A stretch of DNA of 6,381 bases from Micromonosporaceae bacterium (GTDB taxonomy: Bacteria > Actinomycetota > Actinomycetes > Mycobacteriales > Micromonosporaceae): contig JADGGF010000274.1 of assembly GCA_019690055.1 (NCBI GenBank), positions 1 to 6,381 of the forward strand, in the 5' to 3' direction. The notes under the pieces were generated by a model. It saw only the letters and a program-made list of their open reading frames with translations. It had not been told where the DNA came from and made no database searches. The position numbers and the translations under genes were made by a program. This document shows, in pieces, positions 1 through 5,320 of the stretch (positions are counted from its first letter, which is position 1; each line of letters starts with the position of its first letter).

Positions 1-93
1 CGGGCCGAGTTGTACGCGGAGGCCGGCCGGCGCAACATCCCCGGCCGCTCCAAGATGACCAAGGCCCAACTCCAGCAGGCCCTCCGGGGCTGA
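1..93 (+). CDS. C-terminal end of a small Rho-N/SAP-like protein (5' end outside window)
   Basis: Frame 1 is open from the window edge to a TGA at 91-93 and gives 30 residues, ending in KAQLQQALRG. The visible part contains ELYAEAGRRNIPGRSKM followed by a short helix. This is the pattern (ELY..A....I.GRSKM.K.EL..AL) seen in Rho N-terminal-like helix-extension-helix modules, which also occur at the C-terminus of small actinobacterial proteins often labelled 'plasmid stabilization protein'. These modules are thought to bind nucleic acid. All third positions but a few are G or C, so the frame is convincingly coding. Only the tail is visible, so the full architecture and length are unknown; it could equally be the last domain of a larger protein. 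The family assignment rests on motif memory. Confidence 0.7.
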   Translation, partial: RAELYAEAGRRNIPGRSKMTKAQLQQALRG

Positions 94-113
94 CCCACCG
101 AGGCCGGGCGGGC

Positions 114-138
114 GGCCGGAGCGGCTCGCCGACCGGCC
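114..138 (+). terminator. possible GC-rich hairpin terminator after the first gene
   Basis: GGCCGG at 114-119 is complementary to CCGGCC at 133-138, with a 13-nt loop, 20 nt after the stop at 93. An outer pairing GGAGCG (118-123) with CGCTCC (144-149) is an alternative fold. There is no T-tract, which is usual for actinobacterial intrinsic terminators, so the call is weak. In DNA this GC-rich, such pairings also arise by chance. Confidence 0.3.
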
Positions 139-299
139 CAGGTCGCTCCGGAACGCACGACCGGCCGGGCTCGCATTGAATCATCACGCCTCTCCGGTGG
201 TCACCATTCGTGATCACCGTCCTCCAGAGCGAACTCCAACCGCTAGCTCGACCCTCGCTGACCGTATTTCGGCCAGGCGCTCGGAGGCGCAACCGCGAG

Positions 300-1247
300 T
301 CACGAACGAGATTCTCGCGCAGTACCTGCGGACAATCGGCCGGGAAGGTAGTCCGGACCGACTGGCTCGTGGTGCGGACCGACCATCCCGACGCACGTCG
401 TACGGGTCAGGGGCAGCGGCTCGAGGGTGGCCAGACGGCGGAAGGCGGCCTCGGTGGGCGATCCGGGCTGCGCGCAGTAGACGACGAGCCGCTGGTCGGT
501 GTCGGGCACGTGCAGGACGTGGCACTCGAACTCCAGCGGCCCAGCGACCGGGTGGTCGAACCGCTTCACGACGGAGCGGCGTTCCTCGACCTCCTGCGCC
601 GCCCACATCCCGGCGAAGCGGGGCGACGTGCCGAGCAGCTCGGTCACCAGCTGCTCGATGCCAGGGTCGCCGGGGTAGCGGGCGTACGCAGCGCGCAGGT
701 CGGCCACCGATCCCCGGGCGAAGCGAACGACGTCCTCCTCATCCCAGCGAGGGTCGTCCGCGGGTTGGCGAAACAACCACCGGACCATGTTGCGCTCCGA
801 CTCCGGCACCGCGTTGAGGTCGCCGATGAAGTGGGTCGCCAGGCGGTTCCAGGCGAGGATGTCGTACTTCGCGTCGAGAACGTACGCCGGTATCTCGCGC
901 ATACTGTCGATCAGGTGCCGCAGGCCCGGGGCCACCTCGCGGCTCGGTCCCCCGGCCGGTGGCGGGGTTTCGCCAGCGACGCGGAACAGGTACGCCCGCT
1001 CGTCGCGGGTCAGCATGAGGGCCCGGGCCAGGGCGGACAGCACCTGGCGGGACGGTCGCGGACCGCGTCCCTGCTCCAGTCGCACGTAGTAGTCCACCGA
1101 CATGCCGGCCAGCTGCGCGACCTCCTGGCGCCGAAGCCCCGGGGTCCGCCGACGGGCGCCGTCGGGCAGCCCGACGTCGGCCGGGCGCAGCCGGGCCCGC
1201 CGAGCCCGCAGGAAGGCCGCCAGGTCGGCGCGCCGGGTGTCGTTCAC
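300..1247 (-). CDS. XRE-family transcriptional regulator with MmyB-like ligand-binding region
   Basis: A 315-residue helix-turn-helix regulator. The start is GTG at 1247, giving VNDTRRADLAAFLRARR, the usual N-terminus of this family. The frame stays open further upstream (to 1358), but that stretch is proline/valine-rich, lacks family character and would cover the divergent promoter region. Residues about 8-80 form the XRE-type DNA-binding domain: TPGLRRQEVAQLAG, then SVDYYVRLEQGRGPRPS, the characteristic recognition-helix segment. From about residue 95 the sequence follows the MmyB-like ligand-binding region (YDILAWNRLA near 130, NMVRWLF near 155, then GSPTEAAFRRLATLEPL). Many actinobacterial members of this group sit divergently next to an SDR or other oxidoreductase and are thought to control it in response to a small ligand. 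The same arrangement is present here, with a 104-bp shared intergenic region holding an inverted repeat. The ligand is unknown. The last 30 or so residues look like a poorly conserved tail. Confidence 0.9.
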   Translation of the reverse strand: MNDTRRADLAAFLRARRARLRPADVGLPDGARRRTPGLRRQEVAQLAGMSVDYYVRLEQGRGPRPSRQVLSALARALMLTRDERAYLFRVAGETPPPAGGPSREVAPGLRHLIDSMREIPAYVLDAKYDILAWNRLATHFIGDLNAVPESERNMVRWLFRQPADDPRWDEEDVVRFARGSVADLRAAYARYPGDPGIEQLVTELLGTSPRFAGMWAAQEVEERRSVVKRFDHPVAGPLEFECHVLHVPDTDQRLVVYCAQPGSPTEAAFRRLATLEPLPLTRTTCVGMVGPHHEPVGPDYLPGRLSAGTARESRS

Positions 1248-1282
1248 GGCCCTCAGCCTTACACAGCCGAACAGCGGCGTGA

Positions 1283-1301
1283 CTGGTACCAGCGGTACCA
1301 G
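1283..1301. promoter_or_regulatory. perfect inverted repeat, likely operator of the regulator/SDR divergon
   Basis: CTGGTACC (1283-1290) and GGTACCAG (1294-1301) form a perfect 8-bp inverted repeat with the 3-bp spacer AGC. Each arm contains the palindrome GGTACC, so the site can also be read as a tandem repeat of GGTACCAG with 9 bp between copies. It lies between the divergent starts at 1247 and 1352, 35 bp from the regulator start. This is where an autoregulating XRE protein would bind to control both promoters. The repeat is seen directly; binding is inferred. Confidence 0.6.
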
Positions 1302-1324
1302 GTTCCGCGGTGCTCTCCCACCAC

Positions 1325-1340
1325 TGCCCACCCCTGGGCA
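1325..1340. promoter_or_regulatory. second perfect inverted repeat just upstream of the SDR start
   Basis: TGCCCA (1325-1330), spacer CCCC and TGGGCA (1335-1340) form a perfect inverted repeat ending 11 bp before the SDR ATG. It could be a second operator, or a hairpin in the leader next to the weak ribosome-binding region (GGCGGC just before the ATG). The arms differ in sequence from the 1283-1301 repeat, so the two are not obviously sites for the same protein. Confidence 0.35.
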
Positions 1341-1351
1341 ACGCTGGCGGC

Positions 1352-2104
1352 ATGACACGCATCGCTCTCATCACCGGTGCCAACAAGGGCATCGGGTTCG
1401 CCACGGCCCGCCTCCTGGGTGAGCGGGGCATGACCGTCCTGGTCGGGGCCCGCGACGCCGGTCGGGGGCAGGCCGCCGCCGGGTCGCTGCGGGAGGCCGG
1501 CATCGACGCGCGCCCCGTCACCCTCGACGTGACCGACGAGACATCGATTGAGAAGGCGGCCGCGTGGATCGCCGGCGAGTTCGGGCATCTGGACGTGCTG
1601 GTCAACAACGCCGGCATCGCTCTCGGTGACGGCACCGGTCGACCGAGCGAGACGACCCTGCCGACGCTGCGCGCCGTCTTCGAGACCAACGTCTACGGTG
1701 TCGTCGCGGTCACCAACGCGATGCTGCCGTTGCTGCGCAAGGGATCGGCGCCGCGCGTGGTGAACGTCTCCAGTGAGGCCGGATCGATAGGCTTCATGAC
1801 CGACCCGGAGAGTCCCATGTGGCCGGTCGCCTCGGTGACGTACCCAGCCTCCAAGACGGCGCTGAACATGGTGACCGTCATGTACGCCAAGGAACTGCGC
1901 GACTCCGGCATCAAGGTGAACGCGGCCAACCCGGGCTACTGCGCCACCGACCTCAACCACAACTCCGGCTTCCGCACCCCGGAGCAGGGCGCCGAGGTCA
2001 CGGTGCACCTGGCGACCCTGCCCGACGACGGCCCGACCGGCACGTTCTGGGGCTACTTGTGGCGAACGGACGGCACCGAGGGCTACGGTCCCCTGCCCTG
2101 GTAG
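1352..2104 (+). CDS. short-chain dehydrogenase/reductase (classical SDR, probably NADPH-dependent)
   Basis: A 250-residue cytosolic oxidoreductase of normal SDR length. The start is ATG 1352, because MTRIALITGANKGIG is the expected N-terminus. The in-frame GTG at 1310 would add 14 atypical residues and overlap the operator region; the ribosome-binding sequence is weak. The Rossmann glycine motif TGANKGIG is at 8-15. Arg34 in the GARD segment after beta-strand 2 favours NADP(H). Asp59-Val60 contacts adenine, NNAG is at 85-88, and the catalytic set is Asn113, Ser140 or Ser141, Tyr164 and Lys168 (YPASK). The PG motif of the C-terminal cofactor loop is at 194-195. The long Ser-Tyr gap and the NKGIG version of the glycine motif resemble carbonyl-reductase-like SDRs, suggesting reduction of a carbonyl compound; the substrate cannot be told. 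Divergent from the XRE regulator, which probably represses it. Confidence 0.93.
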   Translation: MTRIALITGANKGIGFATARLLGERGMTVLVGARDAGRGQAAAGSLREAGIDARPVTLDVTDETSIEKAAAWIAGEFGHLDVLVNNAGIALGDGTGRPSETTLPTLRAVFETNVYGVVAVTNAMLPLLRKGSAPRVVNVSSEAGSIGFMTDPESPMWPVASVTYPASKTALNMVTVMYAKELRDSGIKVNAANPGYCATDLNHNSGFRTPEQGAEVTVHLATLPDDGPTGTFWGYLWRTDGTEGYGPLPW

Positions 2105-2140
2105 CACCGAAAGACGCGACCGGGAAGGACCGGACGCGAA

Positions 2141-2163
2141 CTCCCGGAGAACGGACCCGGGAG
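2141..2163 (+). terminator. hairpin downstream of the SDR gene
   Basis: CTCCCGG (2141-2147) pairs perfectly with CCGGGAG (2157-2163) across a 9-nt loop, 36 nt after the SDR stop codon. No T-run follows. The position and perfect GC-rich stem fit an actinobacterial intrinsic terminator separating the SDR from the acetyltransferase gene downstream. Confidence 0.4.
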
Positions 2164-2169
2164 GCGGGA

Positions 2170-2310
2170 CGCGACCCGCGGTGGGTCGGTCGCCGGGCCA
2201 GCTGATCCTGCTCGGCCATCCCGGCGGGCCGCACCCGATGCACCACCGTGCCGTCGGGGCGTGTACGATCTTCTCCGCACCAAGCGTTCGGATCGAACAC
2301 GAGCAAATCT
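2170..2310 (-). pseudogene. possible remnant of a minus-strand gene between SDR and acetyltransferase
   Basis: The 340-bp gap between 2104 and 2445 has no convincing intact gene. On the minus strand one frame reads LLVFDPNAWCGEDRTRPDG near 2300-2245, then GTVVHRVRPAGMAEQDQL, with third positions almost all G or C in the second part, as in genuine genes of this genome. The frame continues into the antisense of the SDR gene, where it loses coding character, and no ribosome-binding site or sensible start is evident. I do not recognise the protein. It may be a decayed gene fragment or a chance coding-like stretch. The remaining part (2311-2444) shows only the acetyltransferase leader, with no clear promoter consensus. 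Confidence 0.2.
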
Positions 2311-2444
2311 AGGAGCGCCGACCACTTTCGCTCACCGCCGAGGTGTCCATCTCGGCGTGTCCTCGTTCGGCTGCACTCCTGCTCGTCGGTTCGTCTCTGC
2401 ATCTCCAGGTCGTGCAGCCGTGCTGTCACGATTGGAGAATCCGC

Positions 2445-2963
2445 ATGTCATCTCACCCCCAGGTACGTCTTCTGGCGGCAACCGAGGCGCTACTGACCGC
2501 CCTTAGGGACAACCGCACACTGTTCGGCGAGCTGGTCGGCTCCCCTGTCCCGGACGGCTGGCCCGAGTTCCCCGAGGCCATCGACTTCTCGTTGGAGCAT
2601 CTGCGGACCGCATCCGAAGCTGACCGCAGGTGGTCGATGCAGTTCTTCATCGATCAGACGACCGGACGGCTGCTCGGCTCAGGTGGCTTCGCCGCCCCAC
2701 CGGCGCAGCGCACCGTCGAGATCGGTTACGAGATCGCTCCCGAGTTCCGCGGCCGAGGCTTCGGCACAGCCGCGGCGCGGGCCCTCGTCGAGCGCGCGGT
2801 CGCCAGCGGCGAGGTCGACCACGTCCTCGCCCACACATTGCCCGGACCGAACCCGTCGACGGGTGTGCTCGTGTCGCTCGGCTTCAAGCACATCGACGAC
2901 CGTGAGGACCCCGAGGTTGGCACCGTCTGGGAGTGGCGATGGACCCGACCGTTGGACGGGTGA
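2445..2963 (+). CDS. GNAT-family N-acetyltransferase (RimJ/RimL-type fold)
   Basis: A 172-residue acetyl-CoA-dependent acetyltransferase of the usual single-domain GNAT length. The start is ATG 2445, preceded by GGAG at 2434-2437 with 7 nt spacing. The frame is open upstream to 2343, but those residues are not family-like. Motif A, the acetyl-CoA pyrophosphate-binding loop, is at residues 92-108: the strand EIGYEI, then PEFRGRGFGT, with R-G-R-G-F-G at 102-107 matching the R/Q-x-x-G-x-G/A signature. The following helix AAARALVERAV and the strand HVLAHTLPGPNPST with VLVSLGFKHI complete the C-terminal half (motif B). The N-terminal half (WSMQFFIDQTTGRLLGSGGF) gives the central strands. RimJ/RimL-like members acetylate protein N-termini, antibiotics or small amines; the substrate cannot be inferred. 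It stands alone, with an SDR upstream and the L31 gene downstream. Confidence 0.9.
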   Translation: MSSHPQVRLLAATEALLTALRDNRTLFGELVGSPVPDGWPEFPEAIDFSLEHLRTASEADRRWSMQFFIDQTTGRLLGSGGFAAPPAQRTVEIGYEIAPEFRGRGFGTAAARALVERAVASGEVDHVLAHTLPGPNPSTGVLVSLGFKHIDDREDPEVGTVWEWRWTRPLDG

Positions 2964-2984
2964 TCCGGCGGACCTGTCCCGGAT
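2963..2984 (+). terminator. weak hairpin at the end of the acetyltransferase gene
   Basis: ATCCGG (2963-2968, overlapping the last base of the stop codon) pairs with CCGGAT (2979-2984) across a 10-nt loop. The stem is only 6 bp and no T-run follows. Recorded because it lies exactly at the gene end, but it may be chance. Confidence 0.22.
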
Positions 2985-3088
2985 GTCGTGACGCCATCGA
3001 AAGCGCAGGCGGGAGCCGCGGTTCGCGCGACAGCGTCCGGGGGTGAAGGGACGGGTGAGGACGTTGAGCTCTGTCCGTCGGCCACGAC

Positions 3089-3110
3089 GGCGCCGGCGCC
3101 AGCCTATGGT
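3089..3110 (+). promoter_or_regulatory. palindrome plus -10-like hexamer upstream of the L31 gene
   Basis: GGCGCCGGCGCC at 3089-3100 is a perfect 12-bp palindrome. TATGGT at 3105-3110 fits the TANNNT pattern of actinobacterial -10 elements, and transcription would begin near 3117. No good -35 hexamer lies 16-18 bp upstream. Type B L31 genes in actinomycetes are often Zur-controlled, but I find no AT-rich Zur-box-like palindrome between 2964 and 3145, so zinc control is not supported by sequence here. Confidence 0.3.
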
Positions 3111-3145
3111 GGAGGAGAGTGAGCCGAAATGAAGGGAACATCGGC

Positions 3146-3439
3146 ATGGCCGGCAACGATCCGGAGTACCGCCCCGTCGTGTTCCGTGACCGCGCGGCCG
3201 ACTTTGCCTTCCTCACGCGGTCGACCGCCAAAAGCGATCAGACCATTGAATGGACTGATGGCAATACGTATCCGGTGGTCGATGTGGACATCTCGTCGGC
3301 CAGCCATCCGTTCTGGACCGGGCAGCGGCGCCAGTTCGACACGGCGGGCCGGGTCGAGAAGTTCCGGGCCAAGTACCAACGGGCCGGCGGGGCCGGGGGC
3401 AAGCCGGCCCACGGGCGCGACGATCAGGCGGGCGCTTAG
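3146..3439 (+). CDS. rpmE2: 50S ribosomal protein L31 type B (zinc-independent paralogue)
   Basis: A 97-residue protein of the large ribosomal subunit; L31 helps bridge the two subunits. Residues 5-77 match type B L31 closely: DPEYRPVVFRDRAADFAFLT, IEWTDGNTYPVVDVDISS, ASHPFWTG and DTAGRVEKFRAKY. There is no cysteine at all, so it lacks the zinc-binding CxxC of type A L31; this is the form that can replace the zinc form under zinc shortage. The start is ATG 3146, because the N-terminus then has the family length and GAAGGGA (3131-3137) lies 8 nt upstream. GTG 3119 is in frame and follows a -10-like sequence by 8 nt, so a leaderless longer form is possible. Unusual points: the common IHPEY opening is NDPEY, and residues 78-97 are a Gly/Ala/basic tail beyond the usual end. 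No other ribosomal gene adjoins it. Confidence 0.95.
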   Translation: MAGNDPEYRPVVFRDRAADFAFLTRSTAKSDQTIEWTDGNTYPVVDVDISSASHPFWTGQRRQFDTAGRVEKFRAKYQRAGGAGGKPAHGRDDQAGA

Positions 3440-3494
3440 GCACGACCGCGCGGCGCCGCAGGCTTCGCGTTGAGTTGTCGATATGTCCGGGAGG

Positions 3495-3509
3495 GCGCGG
3501 GGTCCGCGC
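3495..3509. terminator. hairpin between convergent genes
   Basis: GCGCGG (3495-3500) and CCGCGC (3504-3509) form a perfect stem with a GGT triloop in the 175-bp gap between the convergent L31 gene (ends 3439) and the minus-strand immunity-like gene (ends 3615). It could stop transcription from either side. No T-tract is present on either strand. The rest of the gap holds no convincing gene. Confidence 0.3.
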
Positions 3510-3608
3510 TCACGGCGCTCATGTCCAGCGTCCATGTCCGGCGAGATGCGGGCTGGGCGCTGGGCCCTCGGGCCGGGCTCGCCGCCGAGAACAGTCGACC
3601 GCCAGCAT

Positions 3609-3624
3609 CACCTGCTACCAGGTG
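3609..3624 (-). terminator. hairpin spanning the stop codon of the immunity-like gene
   Basis: CACCTG (3609-3614) and CAGGTG (3619-3624) are perfect 6-bp inverted arms around a 4-nt loop that contains the TAG stop of the minus-strand gene (3615-3617). It may form in the 3' end of the transcript. The stem is short and not followed by U's, so a terminator role is only possible. Confidence 0.25.
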
Positions 3625-4124
3625 TATACAAACCTGAATCCGTCCTTGTCCTCGACCTCTTCGTACCCCATCGCCCGGAGGGACCGGTCGGCTGGTGCAC
3701 GGCGAACAAACTGAAGGAGAGATTCCGCTTTACCACCACAGAGTTCGTTGGCGGCGGCGAACTCCCTGTCCGGATCATGACCGAGCCTCTCGGCTGCACG
3801 GTACAGCAGCGCGAGCACAGGGATGACATCTCTGGGGTCGTCCGTCGTCATCAGCGCGATCGCCGCTGCAATGAGACCGGCGCGCAGCTCGCGAGCGTCC
3901 TGACGCCGCACGGCGAGGGTGGCGGCCCGCTCAGCGAAGGTGCTAAGCACCGTGGCCGCCCGCCGCGGCACCAGCGCGCCGATCTCATCAACTGACCAGC
4001 GTTCACCTATCCCAAACAGCAATTCACGGATCTCATCGTCCCTTGTAGACGGCAGGTCCTCGTCTAGGTAGCCTACATTCCTGTTCGGATCTAGCACGGC
4101 GAACGGGTCGTTATTGGTGTTCAC
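3615..4124 (-). CDS. helical immunity-like protein of a polymorphic toxin locus
   Basis: A 169-residue soluble protein without signal peptide or membrane segment. The start is GTG 4124: GGGGAG lies 8 nt upstream and the protein then opens NTNNDPFAVLDPNRN. The N-terminal 30 residues are polar and acidic. Residues about 30-150 are predicted helical (GALVPRRAATVLSTFAERAA, LRAGLIAAAIALMTTDDPRD, VLALLYRAAERLG), and the end is FVRRAPADRSLRAMGY then DGFRFVYTW. This helical build with an RSLRAMGY...DGFRF ending resembles small actinobacterial proteins that I recall from near HINT toxins, but I cannot name the family. It is last in the minus-strand array, and its start overlaps by four bases (GTGA) a TGA ending another frame of the upstream region. 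Immunity is inferred from location: its cognate toxin would be whatever C-terminus originally preceded it, of which only a scrap at 4125-4235 may survive. Composition is less G/C-biased at third positions than the left-half genes. Confidence 0.7.
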   Translation of the reverse strand: MNTNNDPFAVLDPNRNVGYLDEDLPSTRDDEIRELLFGIGERWSVDEIGALVPRRAATVLSTFAERAATLAVRRQDARELRAGLIAAAIALMTTDDPRDVIPVLALLYRAAERLGHDPDREFAAANELCGGKAESLLQFVRRAPADRSLRAMGYEEVEDKDGFRFVYTW

Positions 4125-4235
4125 CGCTTTGTCTCCCCGGTGCACGCAGATATCGCCATCGATAGTACATCCGGCCTTGAGCAATACTTTGATCTCTCGA
4201 TCAAATACTGCCCGATATGCTCCCGCGGCAGACAG
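4125..4235 (-). pseudogene. possible C-terminal scrap of a lost toxin domain
   Basis: Between the TAG ending the CPCC frame (4236-4238) and the GTG at 4124 there are 111 bases with no gene of their own. In the frame of the downstream gene they read AYRAVFDREIKVLLKAG then CTIDGDICVHRGDKA, which looks like the structured end of a protein (helix EIKVLLKAG, turn, strand). No ATG, no sensible start and no ribosome-binding site precede it. The frame runs into the next gene without a stop, so it is not an independent gene today. It may be the tip of the toxin that once paired with the 3615-4124 protein, its own start removed by recombination. The alternative is an N-terminal extension of that protein from the TTG at 4184, which the ribosome-binding site at 4124 argues against. 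Confidence 0.3.
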
Positions 4236-4778
4236 CTAGCCCTCGTCCGGCCACTCGCCGCCACCTCGCGGTCGCCGCCAGAATGTAGGCCTCCACCAGT
4301 AGAGCGCGGTCCGGTCTGACGGCCAGGGTCGCTCTTGAACGGAATTCTCCTCAAAATTGTCGACAGCCAGATCAATGGGACGGAACCCGACATCGAGCGG
4401 CTCATCAGGGTTGGGTGGGCGAACCCTGGCCGCAAAGCGGAGATCACTAACGCCGGTACGTGCGTACTGCTGTTGTGCCTCGACAAGTGACACCTTGTTC
4501 GCGCCGCCAGCGTACCGGGGCCACCGAAGCTGAACCAGGTCATCCTCCCACAAGCAGATTGGCATATCAAGTGCGATCCCGGCCGGCCAGCGTGCACGAG
4601 ATGGCCACAGCATGGACATGGAGACCGGTCACGTACTCCCCATGTGTCATGGACGAGGACGGGGGCGTCGCGCACCACCACATAGTAGGTGTGGGTGTTG
4701 GCGACGGTGAGGTTGTACGCCTTGGCGGAGTGCACGGTCGGCCAGCGGAAGGCTGCCGCCCGTCGCCAAGGCGTCGCG
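4236..4778 (-). pseudogene. pretoxin HINT-domain tail fused to a CPCC cysteine-rich domain, broken by a frameshift
   Basis: From about 4735 to 4646 the minus strand reads AKAYNLTVANTHTYYVVV then DAPVLVHD, the unmistakable last strands of pretoxin HINT domains (family pattern YNLTV..HTYYV.....VLVHN), the intein-like self-cleaving module that precedes toxin tips. Immediately after it comes SPCPCCGHLV (CPCC at 4618-4607), the start of the Cys-rich CPCC family. The domain then continues in another frame: ICLWEDDLVQLRWPRYAGGA (from about 4561), SLVEAQQQYARTG, VRPPNPDEPLDVGFRPID and a Trp-rich end ALYWWRPTFWRRP, with TAG at 4236-4238. One base is missing near 4557-4561; restoring it gives the second metal-type pair IC-x2-C followed by LWEDD. 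The HINT part is also cut at its 5' side: no earlier HINT strands, no Rhs/YD repeats and no start. It is therefore a displaced toxin tip. Whether CPCC is the toxic part or an accessory domain is not known to me. Confidence 0.8.
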
Positions 4779-5120
4779 TTACGGTTGAACGAACTTACCC
4801 CACGCCTCAAGCTCCACAACGGAATTGCCAAGGCCGTCGTCTACGTTTACCGGTAGGACGCCGTCAAGGGATTCCGTCATGGAGGCGAAGCCATCGCCGT
4901 CCGCTCGCGCGAGCTGCGCCATATGGTCGAGTACAAAACCGAAAGTGGACCGCGCCCAGGCGTCTCCGGCCCGCTGTCGGAGCGAGAAGCTTAGATAGAG
5001 ATCTGCAGATCAGTGATGATTATCGATCCATCCTGGCACCTCGCCGTTCGGAAATACCCCGCGGCGGATATTGCTGTTCGAAGGCGGAATCAGAGCTAGC
5101 CGACCATACCGCTGTTCTGA
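4779..5120 (-). pseudogene. 5'-truncated coding remnant with in-frame TGA, probably an old immunity gene
   Basis: One minus-strand frame ending at TAA 4779-4781 is clearly protein-like: SADLYLSFSLRQRAGDAWAR, STFGFVLDHMAQLARADG, ASMTESLDGVLPVNVDDG and a final VVELEAWGKFVQP. Upstream it hits TGA at 5010-5012, but the same frame continues beyond it (RRGVFPNGEVPGWIDNHH) up to the junction with the transposase remnant near 5120. A single CGA-to-TGA change would explain the stop. There is no start codon with a ribosome-binding site, so the 5' end was probably lost where the IS remnant begins. The remaining sequence is acidic, soluble and about 110 codons long, and it sits just ahead of a HINT tail, so an abandoned immunity gene is the likeliest identity. 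I do not recognise the family. Confidence 0.5.
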
Positions 5121-5121
5121 G

Positions 5122-5283
5122 ACCGAAGCCGTCAATTTTCTGGTCGAGAAGATCCGCCGCATCGGCCACGGCTACCGACGCTTCGACCACCATCGACTCC
5201 GCCTGCTCCTGCACTGCGGAATCGACTGGCCTACCCTATTCCCACCACGAATCAGGAGGCGCCGACCCAGATCCGTGGCGTAG
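5122..5283 (+). mobile_element. remnant of an ISL3-family transposase (C-terminal end)
   Basis: The plus strand encodes TEAVNFLVEKIRRIGHGYRRF, then DHHRLRLLLHCGIDW, then PPRIRRRRPRSVA and TAG at 5281-5283. This is the conserved end of actinobacterial ISL3-type (IS204/IS1001/IS1096/IS1165) DDE transposases, whose usual form is (S)NGPTEAVN...GFRNF.NYRLRLLLHCGV...ARIRGR.PR.VA. The residues just before TEAVN do not match (YRCSE instead of SNGP), so similarity stops abruptly at about 5121; more than 85% of the usual roughly 400-residue transposase is missing. The catalytic residues lie in the absent part, so it cannot transpose. It is the only evident plus-strand coding sequence in the right half, inserted among minus-strand genes. 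It marks a past IS insertion followed by deletion. I cannot identify the terminal inverted repeat with confidence. Confidence 0.75.
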
Positions 5284-5320
5284 AGCCACAATCGTGGGTA
5301 GTCCGCTGCACGCTGTGCCG

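Noticed and set aside
210..1355. Long plus-strand open frame of 381 codons
   Set aside because: It is the antisense of the XRE regulator. Open antisense frames are common in high-GC genes, and its translation is Arg/Gly/Pro-rich without motifs.
739..2107. Long minus-strand open frames over the SDR gene and control region
   Set aside because: They run antisense to the SDR, whose catalytic motifs and codon bias are unambiguous, and their translations are low-complexity.
2964..3145. Search for a Zur box upstream of the type B L31 gene
   Set aside because: No AT-rich palindrome of the expected kind is visible. The only palindrome is GC-rich.
3129..3473. Frame starting at ATG 3129 with GGAGGAG upstream
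   Set aside because: It is out of frame with the L31 sequence, which is certain. The translation is Ser/Arg/Pro-rich shadow.
5020..5214. 64-codon minus-strand frame resembling a small helical protein
   Set aside because: Most of it is the antisense of the recognisable ISL3 transposase end, and the rest overlaps the 4779-5120 remnant in another frame. No ribosome-binding site.
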